64,000 nucleotides of DNA from Anthopleura xanthogrammica (lineage: Eukaryota > Cnidaria > Anthozoa > Actiniaria > Actiniidae): positions 11,191,255 to 11,255,254 of the forward strand of contig OZ025217.1 of the NCBI GenBank assembly GCA_964019055.1, given 5' to 3'. Shown piece after piece: positions 49,598-60,780 of the stretch (positions are counted from its first letter, which is position 1; each line of letters opens with the position of its first letter). The notes under the pieces are model-generated. The model worked only from the letters and a program-made list of their open reading frames with translations. It searched no databases and had not been told where the DNA came from. A program made the translations under genes and the position numbers.

Positions 49598-49729
49598 GGT
49601 TCTGAAGTAGTACGTATCCCACTGCAAAATAGAACAATAGCCTTGATCTTATTCGAGTGCATGCATAAATTATATCGGTTTCATGCAAGAAAGGTTCCTT
49701 GTGACTACTGAATATACTGAATACCGCAT

Positions 49730-50240
49730 GAATAGTGAATTGCAGCTCGAGTCATCGCCGTAAATTATAAAGAGAGTCTTTTAGAAGCCAAAACCAGGCT
49801 AAACCAACATGTTTTACCTATTGTAGCCAATAATTCTCTCTTTTTATGCATAAATACAGAATACTTTTCTTTACTTTGCATAGTGAATTGCAGCTCGAGT
49901 CATCGCCGTAAATTATAACGCGAGTCTTTTAGAAGCCAAAACCAGGCTAAACAAACATGTTTTACCTATTGTAGCCAATACATCTATTTTTGTAGAAATA
50001 CAGAATACTTTTCTTTACTTTGCATAGTGAATTGCAGCTCGAGTCATCGCGGTAAATTATATAACGAGAGTCTTTTAGAAGCCAAAACCAGGCTAAACCA
50101 ACATGTCTTACCTATTGTAGCCAATACATCTATTTTTGTAGAAATACAGAATACTTTTCTTTACTTTGCATAGTGAATTGCAGCTCGAGTCATCGCCGTA
50201 AATTATAAAGAGAGTCTCAGTTAGAAGTCAAAACCAACAT
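49730..50240 (+). repeat. 144-148-bp tandem repeat, ~3.5 copies, upstream of gene A
   Basis: AGTGAATTGCAGCTCGAGTC starts copies at 49734, 49882, 50026 and 50172. Copies share AGTCTTTTAGAAGCCAAAAC and CAGAATACTTTTCTTTAC. The array begins 130 bp upstream of the gene A start codon, so it may lie in its promoter or 5'UTR intron. Confidence 0.95.
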
Positions 50241-51845
50241 GCGTAAATTGATGGAACTTGAAAAAGGAGAAAAACTCTTTATTAAAATTAACCGTTTTTT
50301 GAAAAAGAAAAGTTGTTTTGAAACAGTTAAAAGTTAAATTGTAAAACATCGCTTGAAAATTTTCTCGACGAATTGGCAAGTGATTTGGAATAATTATAGT
50401 TCACCGACCGAAACGTAGTAGTTTAAAGGCTACAAAATAGTGCCTTATTTGTCATTCAAGCAACTTTGGATATACCAAAGGAGATAAAAAAAATTGTTGA
50501 AATTTTGATTCCTAAATTAAGAAAGTTTTGAAGAATTATACTCGGAAAGCCTGGCTTAATAAGGATTGTCTTATGTGATTGGGAATAATATTTATCGCTA
50601 AAACTATAAAGCTATTGCAAGGATTCATTAATCGTTTTTCATTGATGAAGCCGATGAAGATACCAAAGAGGCCATTACTTATGTTGCTACGAAATCCCTC
50701 GATCCTAAAAAAAACTCGATTTGATATTTTAGAATGTTAGCAAAGGATTTCAAACTTAATTTATTATAATGCAAATTTTTTTAAACGTTGAAGCGAAGAG
50801 CCGATAAGAATTACTCAAAACTTGACTCTGAATTTCTAGAATATAGTATCTCAACGGTGAATCCAAAAAATTAATTCAAAACAGTAAAAAATTAGAATTC
50901 GGTGACAGCAAATTCTAAAAATATAGACGAAAATGCTTTAATCTAAGCTAAACCATATAAGTCGCTAAATTAAACGACAGTAAGAAAATAAATATATCAA
51001 CAACAAAGCGTCTTTGGAATTATTTTCATCTACATATTGTAAATTTACTAAAATTATCAGATTTGTACTTTAGACTTTTTTCGTTTGCAAAAATATTGTT
51101 ATTTTATGAATCATAGAAGCGTTTTGGCCACAATTTCGCAATGAAAAGCGCATTTAAGTAAATATTTTTCACGGTTTAAAAATTCTAAGAATTTTACTAA
51201 GCAAGCGAGCGAGATTGACAGAAAGTCTAACAAAAACCGTTAGCACAACAACAAGTTAAGATAAAAAGTGTCAAAAAACTAAGTCTTACCGTTCGATGTT
51301 TAAGAGTCTACGTAGGTTGATACCTTTTTAGCGTCTTTAGGAGCGAATTCTTGAGTATTTAAGCCGCCTTTAGATTACTAGAGGAATAAAATAAATTAGT
51401 TTAGTGACGATGATGATATTGTTCGAGTGAACTCGAGCAGAACACAAAGGACTCGTCGCTTGGTTGTTGTCATTTGAATTACAAATTTGTTATATCAGTA
51501 TTCAAAATTGATTTCATAGATTTAATGGAATTTCACGTCCTCTGAGTTGGCCACTGAGGAATTCAAAGCATTTGTATTTAGCTTCAGAAGAAAAAACCTT
51601 TAGAAGTTCATAAAAAATAGGAGAAGGAGAAGGAGAAGGAAAAGGATAAGCAAATAAGGCCCAAATTTCGATTTTTACTACAAGTTTACGTCACGGATCA
51701 TACTTTTTCAAAATGCATCCTACATGGAAAGGAGTGACCGGGGTGTCTACCTACAACAGCGATACAAGCGACATACCGCGGGGTTGCTGGTCAGCGCGTA
51801 ATGCATCCTGGCTGTGACGGCTCCTGTAATCGACTATATAACCTC
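50241..51845. other. A-B intergenic DNA
   Basis: AT-rich, with a short GGAGAA run near 51620-51645. No additional paralogue exon was found on the minus strand. Confidence 0.5.
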
Positions 51846-51847
51846 TC

Positions 51848-51929
51848 CCTTAGGCTTTGGCCGAGCTTCCTGAGCAGTCTGTAAATCCTTAGCCTGCGTT
51901 TGATCTGGAAGCTCGGACAAAGCCTAAAG
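51848..51929. mobile_element. short foldback element
   Basis: CCTTAGGCTTTGGCCGAGCT on the left pairs with the reverse complement GAAGCTCGGACAAAGCCTAA on the right. Confidence 0.75.
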
Positions 51930-52081
51930 TTTATAATAATTGAGAAGTTTCAAAGGAAATTTTTCGCCACGTTTGGTGTGATAATTTTTAAAAGCACCGA
52001 ACTAAGGAAAAAATAGTTAATGTGCGCGCCTCAAAGAAAAACTCGATCTTAATGTTGCAAAGAACTTAATCTGAATCATTT

Positions 52082-52244
52082 GCAGGGCAGGCAAGCAGGC
52101 AAGCAGGCAAGCAGGCAAGCAGGCAAGCAGGCAAGCAGGCAAGCAGGCAAGCAGGCAAGCAGGCAAGCAGGCAAGCAGGCAAGCAGGCAAGCAGGCAAGC
52201 AGGCAAGCAGGCAAGCAGGCAAGCAGGCAAGCAGGCAAGCAGGC
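52082..52244 (+). repeat. 8-bp (CAAGCAGG)n array, ~20 copies
   Basis: Perfect octamer array. Open frames (Arg-Gln-Ala-Gly or Leu-Pro-Ala-Cys) come from the repeat alone. Confidence 0.97.
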
Positions 52245-52401
52245 AACAGACTGAAACAAGCACATGTGCACAATTGGATCGAAAGATTTATTCATCTTAG
52301 TTGTGACTTCCAGTTGTATTAACAAGTTTTAAGTTCAATTTCTATCAAAAAGTAGTTTCATCATTTTTAAAGTCTGCAGTTGATCGAGCTCCATTCTCTC
52401 T

Positions 52402-55400
52402 TCACAGTTTTGCTACGAACTAAAAATAAAGGAATAAAAACGTTACTTAACAGAACAATGTAATTTGTGAGCTTAAGGCCCAGTTCAAACGTCGATCTTC
52501 ACACGAGTCGGACCTAATGACATCAAAGAAGACCGCCTTATTATCCATTATATTGCTTTCAATGCGTTCGGCTCATGAGAAGATCGACGTTTGAACTCGG
52601 CCTAAATTTACGAAGGTACAGTTAATTCGCAATCAAGATCTTAAATCATACACATGTCCCCCCCTGCTTTCTAGCAATGTTCTTACCACGTCTTCACCCC
52701 TCAGCTATTTTAGCTCCAGATCCCTGTTATCTAATATCATTTTTTCGATAATATGTGAACTCGGCAGAAATTACTGATTGGCTTTTTCGCTTCCGCGAAT
52801 CAAAAAAATCAGTCGCTAACTTACATATATTTTTACTGGCTTCAGTGAAAAATCAAATTCGAGCATGCAGCAAGCAACTACCGTGTTCGTGCATTATTGA
52901 AAATTAAAGTAAGCCGAGTTCTTACAACATTGAGCTCTTCCTCTTCCTCATCTTCTGGGTCTAGCCTGGACGCATCCTCTTTGCGTGGTTCACCACTGAC
53001 CATCGCCGTTAATCCAGACGACCCTTCGACACCATCGTCTAAGATGATGTCTTCTGTCCCTTTGCTGGTGATCGAATCTCTCCTTTCTCTGCAGTGCCGG
53101 CGCGGAGCCTCCAGCTTCATTGTTTTGCTTGATTTTCTCTTGTGGTACTATTAGTTGGGAAAGGGAATAAGAAATGCTATTCCTATTTCAAAAAATGTTT
53201 GTGAAGGTTTTGTTGCTGTTTGTGAAGGTTTTGTTGCATGTTGCATGTTGCATGTTGCATGTTGCATGTTGCATGTTGCATGTTGCATGTTGCATGTTGC
53301 ATGTTGCATGTTGCATGTTGCATGTTGCATGTTGCATGTTGCATGTTGCATGTTGCATGTTGCATGTTGCATGTTGCATGTTGCATGTTGCATGTTGCAT
53401 GTTGCATGTTGCATGTTGCATGTTGCATGTTGCATGTTGCATGTTGCATGTTGCATGTTGCATGTTGCATGTTGCATGTTGCATGTTGCATGTTGCATGT
53501 TGCATGTTGCATGTTGCATGTTGCATGTTGCATGTTGCATGTTGCATGTTGCATGTTGCATGTTGCATGTTGCATGTTGCATGTTGCATGTTGCATGTTG
53601 CATGTTGCATGTTGCATGCCAAGCTTGAAATGTATTGTTCGCTGCCTCAAAAAAGGTCTATAATTCCTTACCGAATAGCGCGCTTGTTCGCAAAAATGAC
53701 CACGTGGTCACATGTGTAAATTGTCACGTGACTTGCCACTTAGTGAATAGATAGTGAATAGCGCGCCATTATTGCCAAGTACTCACCATGAGAATATAGA
53801 TGACGGTAAGAGTAAAGACAATGATCAATCCAACAGCAATACCGATGCCTATTCTTTCTCCTTCATTCAGTCTTTTTGGGAATTTATGGGCTCCTTCTCC
53901 TCTTATCTCGACGTTATCCACCTAAAAAAATACAATATGAATTTTGCTTTCACAAAGATTATCTTAATTGAAAAACACAAAAGAAATGGCACAAAGTCTG
54001 TTGAGAAAAAGTATGATTTTATTAGTATTTTTATGTTAGGACGTATTTTTGAAAATGGGTCAATAATATACCTTTTTATAGCTTGGGCGCAATGTTTTCC
54101 CATTTCAGCGAGACATGAGGTAACCTTGCAATGATAGAGACATTTTTCAACACCTTGTACAATTATTCACATGTCTATCATTGCAAGGTTACCTCATGTC
54201 TCGCTGAAATGCAAAGGCACGGCAGGCTATGCTCCTTTCCGTAGTCTTCCCACAATCCCTTATGATCCCAGCGCGAGCTCGAGGTCAGGGTAAAATCTGC
54301 ATAAAAATGTATAGAAAATATGCAAATTTTACCCTGACCTCGAGCTCGCGCTGGGATCATAAGGGATTGTGGGAAGACTACGGAAAGAAGGATAGCTTTC
54401 AAGATGGCGCAGGGAACTGTTAAGGGAACTATTAAAAGATTTACTTACCATACGCTTAAATGTTGGTCCCAACAACACCATCCTCTTTGCCTCCCAATAA
54501 TGAAACAAAATCGCAAAAGCATGTTCGGTGTACTTCTGGTCGACTTTATTCGGGTCCACATGGGTCGTGATGTAGAAGTCCACAACAGCTGTCTTGACAT
54601 TCCCATGCTTGAATTCACATTCCTTCTCTAAGTTGATGATTTTGATTCTGGACGGAGGGATAAGGAAGACTAAGCCTTCTCGTTCTTCTATGAGGATGTC
54701 TGACAGTCTGTGCTTAAAGAGGGGGGCTAGGTAGCAGAAGCGAGCCCAAGCGATGTTGAAGGTTATTCGTACAAAGACTTCAGGAGTTTGTGTTGGTGAG
54801 GACGCTTGAAATGGGAATTATAAATCAGGCAACTTTTTAGAAGAATGGAAGGGGAAATGAAATATGAAGAAAAGGGGGAAATGAGAGGGTGGTAGGTAGA
54901 GAGAAGATGAGAAAATAAAAAAGAGAAAAGAAGAAAATAAAAGAGGAGAAAAGAAGCTGAGAAATGAGAAGAGGATGGAAGAAAAACTGGATGGTAAGGT
55001 TATTCAAGGCTTGGCAAGGCACTTTGAGGCAAGGCCCTGACGGGGGTGTTGTAGGATCGGCGGTAAAACGTCCTTAAAAAACGTACGATCGGTGACTTGA
55101 ATAACATTTTTTTTCTTATGTTCTTTCATGTTTGTTCAATAAAGAAAATATCTAACAATTGACCCTAAAAGGTACGAATTCTTGCATGTTACGAAATTGC
55201 ATTTTGAGTAGGAACCCCTAAAAGGTTCACACAGAAAATACTGTCAACGGTAAATGGACCACTGATCACCCCTAGTACTGCACTAGGACAGAGGAAGTAC
55301 CCAACCGGAGGGGGAGGGGGAGGGGGAGGCAAAAGAGGGGTGGAAGATTAACGATCTACTGTACATAAATCACTCACCGGCATCCACAGTGACCAAGAAC

Positions 55401-55480
55401 AGACAAGGTATGAACATTGCAATAACCAAGAATCCAAGACTAATTGTTTGGCCCTTCATCACGTTGGTGCTACTATCCAT
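52402..55480 (-). CDS. gene B: type I membrane protein with SEA-like ectodomain and acidic tail
   Basis: Exons 55378-55480, 54449-54804, 53787-53921, 52926-53147, 52402-52419; phases 1,0,0,0; about 277 aa. The start ATG at 55480 precedes an uncleaved-looking N-terminus and a hydrophobic signal core (LGFLVIAMFIPCLFLV); Met8 is an alternative start. Ectodomain ~43-160: EVFVRITFNIAWARFC (Cys58), SRIKIINLEKEC (Cys97), AVVDFYITT strand, HAFAILFHYW helix, then VDNVEIRG in the TM exon. TM ~177-198 (GIGIAVGLIIVFTLTVIYIL). Tail starts YHKRK, is basic then acidic (LDPEDEEEEELNV), with SKGTED and RRDS phosphosite-like segments. The last exon is a microexon (FVAKL, stop) after a strong T-rich acceptor; if unspliced the tail ends after 15 other residues. 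The donor after the tail exon is GTAAGA. Clear paralogue of A and C. Confidence 0.78.
52474..52605. mobile_element. 132-bp MITE between gene B's microexon and tail exon
   Basis: Termini containing CCAGTTCAAACGTCGATCTT and its reverse complement AAGATCGACGTTTGAACTCG form ~27-bp inverted repeats. It lies in predicted intron 4 of gene B. Confidence 0.8.
53233..53618 (+). repeat. 7-bp (TTGCATG)n array, ~55 copies, in gene B intron 3
   Basis: Essentially perfect heptamer array. Because 7 is not a multiple of 3 and no stop is formed, three frames on each strand are open for over 120 codons, giving Cys-Met-Leu-His-Val-Ala type proteins that are artefacts. It occupies most of the 639-bp intron between TM and tail exons. 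Confidence 0.98.
54085..54420. mobile_element. double-hairpin foldback in gene B intron 2
   Basis: Hairpin 1: TTTCAGCGAGACATGAGGTA... at 54105-54143 pairs with 54171-54212. Hairpin 2: CTTCCCACAATCCCTTATGA... at ~54235-54300 pairs almost perfectly with 54320-54387. Termini share the MITE end GCGCAATGTTTTCCCATTTC and CGCAGGGAACTGT with elements at 34.4 and 33.0 kb. It is a composite of two families in the intron between ectodomain and TM exons. Confidence 0.8.
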
Positions 55481-57148
55481 TGCAAGCTTTAAACCTGAAC
55501 ATGTGCCACAATTAAAGTTGTTTAGTTTAAACTTGATCTCTGAATCAATCGGCGGTCAAACACACAAACTGATCCTGGCATAAAACAGCTGATAGATGAC
55601 GATTTCCGAATTATTGCAGCGATTATTGCTACTGGAACTATTTTGCACTACCAAATATCAAGCAAACTAAAACTTATTTTTATCTAACACTGAAACATGT
55701 ACAACATCTGGGCTGATCGCGATCAAAGTCAGGGGACGCTATAACTCAATGATTGAATTGGAATCTAGCATGCTGGGCTTTGAACTCGCTTGAAGCTGGG
55801 CAAACTATACGATGTGTATTCTTTGCGCGTATTGATGTCTGCGCTGGCTTTCAGCCCAAAGGAACCAGAAACCACCGTTCCGGCCCATGATCTGGCGAGA
55901 AATCCATTTTTACATACCTTTACGACTCAGTATTCAGTTGAGTCGCTGAACTTCGGCAGAGATTTACGTGTAATGATTCTTAAGATAATTGCTTCAACTG
56001 CAAGTTCGGGATAAGAGCAGCTTGCTTAGATTAGAAAGCACAAGGTAAGAGCTCTTCTCTAGCTCTGCGCTTTACGTAAACTGAAGTGAGGTTGTAGTCT
56101 GCGCAAGATCTAGAGAATTGCATAACAAATTCTGTAGACTCATGCAAATATTTAAGGAATTTTCATGTCCTCATTGATCTCAAGACAAGCGTTTTCATAT
56201 TGGTGTCAAGGCTGCTTAGCTTTGATAATGCGAAATTTATTCACATTCAGTAGTTTAACTGAAAATTCCCCGGGGATTTCGTAAGGGCGCGCTGGATTCT
56301 GACGCAGTGGGATACATAACGAAAGCAATTATAGTAAAAAAGGACAAGGATGGTTATAATAGTGAGAAAATGAACGAAAAAAATGAATAATCTGTAATCG
56401 ATGATTTTGAGTCTAAAACTTTAGTCTTTTTTTAAATGTTATTCTTTTACATGTTTGAAAGTTAGTTTAAGAAAAAATTGTATCGACTACTTTTTTTGTA
56501 CAATATATATTTTACCGCGCTTTCGTACGTGTCATCCATCTCATCATTGATTTTTTTTTGTCTTTCAGTTATGAGGCTTGCGCGTAGGAATGTTTTTTTG
56601 TGAGCAGGCGCGTGCGCCCAATTCAACTTTAAGGAAGCTGTCTAGAATGTAATTTTTGTATATATAGGCTACATGACTCTGATTAGTTTTTAAACTACTT
56701 CAGGTAAACTAGCACCTTTTTCTTTTATATCTCAAATTCAATACTATTATTATTATTACTATTATTATTATTATTATTATTATTATTATGTCATAGAAAA
56801 AATAATCTCTAATCTTATTAATTAGTCTTATTTAATTTGTTGGAAAATATATTTTTATTTTTCTATATTCTATAGAAATTTTAAACAATTTCAATTTTTC
56901 AGTCTCATAAAATAAAACCACGAATGATGAGTTTGAACGCTGACTTAGTTTGTAGGTCTTTGGTTGTGTTCGACAGCTATATGTATTAGTGGACAAGGAC
57001 GACGTGGGTCTTCTAAACCGCCTCTACAAGTCCAGCTATTTAGTATATTCTACGCCTTCTTAGATGGCCAAGTGTTTGGATTATAAAGAAAGAGTGCTTA
57101 TCCTCTAATTCTGTTACCCTTAGCGACTCAGCTTTTCAGGTGATCGTG
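55481..57148. other. B-C intergenic DNA
   Basis: Contains one degenerate 57-bp SINE-tail unit (about 55690-55790) and an (ATT)n tract at 56745-56790. No paralogue exon found. Confidence 0.5.
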
Positions 57149-58791
57149 CTATGTGTCTTCGGTTGACCTGAGGACCTGGAGTTCGTGTTCTGCTTGCCGT
57201 GCGGTGGATTTTCGAAGATAAGCTTTCTGAGAAGTAAGAATATTTAGGATGAGGAATGTATGAGTAAAGCTGAGGAAAAAATTGAAATAATGACATGGAG
57301 AGATGTTTGGACAAATAGGATACAAGGATGGGTTAGTGGGTTGGTGAATGGATGGTTGGATAGGGTGAAAGATGGGATGGGATTCAGGTGCATGGATGGA
57401 CGGGTGGACATACACGTTGATTGAATGATAGATGAATTGGGCATTGGATGGAATGATGGATGGATGAATGGGAAATAAAAATTGGGATGAGTTGATCGAT
57501 GGATACATGCAAAAATAGTTAATCAAGCCAGCCAAGAGATTGCCTTACTCTTCGTCTGTAGATCATGGCAGCTACGAAGATAACAAGTAGTGACGCTCCT
57601 ATTCCAATGCCGACTTTATCAAATTCTGTAAGCGAAGATCTTTTACGAGGTTTTGGAGCCTTGATCCCACTGATGCTCACATACTGGACCTAGAGAATAG
57701 CACAAGAATGATCAATCAGTGAGTCAGTGAGTCAGTGAGTCAGTGAGTCAGTGAGTCAGTGAGTCAGTGAGTCAGTGAGTCAGTGAGTCAGTGAGTCAGT
57801 GAGTCAGTGAGTCAGTGAGTCAGTGAGTCAGTGAGTCAGTGAGTCAGTGAGTCAGTGAGTCAGTGAGTCAGTGAGTCAGTGAGTCAGTGAGTCAGTGAGT
57901 CAGTGAGTCAGTGAGTCAGTGAGTCAGTGAGTCATTGAGTCATTGAGTCAGTGAGTCAGTGAGTCAGTGAGTCAGTGAGTCAGTGGGTCAGTGAGTCAGT
58001 GAGTCAGTCCATTAGTCAGTCACTTGGTTAGTCACTTGGTCAGTCAATCCTTCCATTCACTAACCTTATCAGCAAATACCGTATCGATCTTCGACATCTT
58101 CTTATTAACCACATAATCATCCAGAATTCTATAAGCATTGATAGTCATATCTTCATCAACAATACCAGATTTACCCTTTTTCGATATGTACATCTCTACC
58201 TTCGCTTTCACGTCTCCATAGGAATTTCCCTCGCAATATCTATCAACGTTCACATAACGAATTCTTGTAGCAGAGATTAGGTGGATAACTTTATCTTCGT
58301 TTTGTTCAATGAGATGTGTAGAAAACTTTTCCCTGAACTTCTCGCCGAGCGGGCAGAATTTTTTCCAGGATATGGTGAAGAAGAGTGTGATGAAAATAGT
58401 TGGGATATTAGATGTTGGTGTTGAGGTAGATGCTAGTGTTGTAGATGTTCGTGTTGCTTGTGGTGTTGTAGAACGTGCTGCAGGTGATGCTGTCGTTGAC
58501 GCTTGTGTTTTTGTTGTTGTTGGTAGTAGTAACGATGAATTTGCTGTTGACAATAATATATATTAATTAAGTAATAATAATTATTGACTATTCCAAGGAA
58601 GAGGGATAATAGGATTTCCAGCTTTGCGTATGTAAGTAATTAGCATAAATTATTGGCATTTGAAATGCGCATGCGCAGTAAATGATTCCATACTTACAGG
58701 TAGTATTGTGTTGTGCACAAGTGACAGGTTCAAAAGCAAAGTAAAATAAGTACGCTATCATCCAGTACAAAAGTGTCTTGCCTGCCATCAT
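57149..58791 (-). CDS. gene C: type I membrane protein with mucin-like stalk and SEA-like domain
   Basis: Exons 58698-58791, 58065-58543, 57549-57689, 57149-57226; phases 1,0,0; about 263 aa. Signal peptide ~1-25 (GKTLLYWMIAYLFYFAF, cleavage near TCA). Residues ~30-79 are Thr/Ser/Ala/Pro-rich (TTKTQASTTASP), a probable O-glycosylated stalk, with sequons NTT and NSS. Ectodomain ~80-199: TIFITLFFTISWKKFC (Cys95), TRIRYVNVDRYC (Cys135), strand KAKVEMYIS, DEDMT, a Lys-rich end, then VQYVSISG in the TM exon. TM ~217-235 (VGIGIGASLLVIFVAAMIY) followed by RRR. Tail only ~25 residues (KAYLRKSTARQ, AEHELQVLRSTEDT). Donors GTAAGT, GTTAGT and GTAAGG all have consensus acceptors. KPRKRSS before the TM is a basic juxtamembrane segment. 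It aligns with A and B across the whole ectodomain. Confidence 0.8.
57712..58010 (+). repeat. 8-bp (GTGAGTCA)n array, ~37 copies, in gene C intron 2
   Basis: Almost perfect octamer filling about 80% of the 375-bp intron 57690-58064. Every unit contains TGAGTCA, the AP-1/TRE consensus heptamer; a few units read TGAGTCAT or GGGTCA. The array sits between ectodomain and TM exons. Confidence 0.97.
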
Positions 58792-60335
<1,544 letters not shown>

Positions 60336-60616
60336 AATCAAGAAAGGTAGAAAAACAATTCCTACCCGCTACACATTGTCCCCACATTTTTTAGATTGAA
60401 ACCTTTCTTTACGAATAACACATTTTTATTTTCACAATCAATGAATGTCAGAGTCACTAACTGCTATACATACATTAATATGGAATTATTAAACTCTAAT
60501 GCACAATATTTTCTAAAATGAGGAATACTAAGTCAGTACTTCATACTTATTACTGTACAATACAATACTGCTAAGGCAAAGCTGTCATCTGTTTTGACTG
60601 GTTTAATGTTGATGTT

Positions 60617-60749
60617 CTATTTGGCCTGATCTGTAGGAGACAGAAAAAATTTGGAGCAAATAACAGTTGGTATAGAGCAATGAAGAAGATGATGATGATG
60701 ATAATGATGATGGAAATGATGATTATGATGATTATAATGACAGTGATGG

Positions 60750-60780
<31 letters not shown>

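Noticed and set aside
52017..52325. Leu-Pro-Ala-Cys repeat ORFs
   Set aside because: Pure 8-bp array.
53151..53719. Cys/His/Met-rich ORFs of 140-180 codons, both strands
   Set aside because: Produced by a stop-free 7-bp repeat in an intron of gene B.
57149..57535. 128-codon minus-strand ORF rich in His/Ser/Pro
   Set aside because: Only its last 26 codons (57149-57226) follow a good acceptor and fit gene C; the rest is GGAT-type simple sequence.
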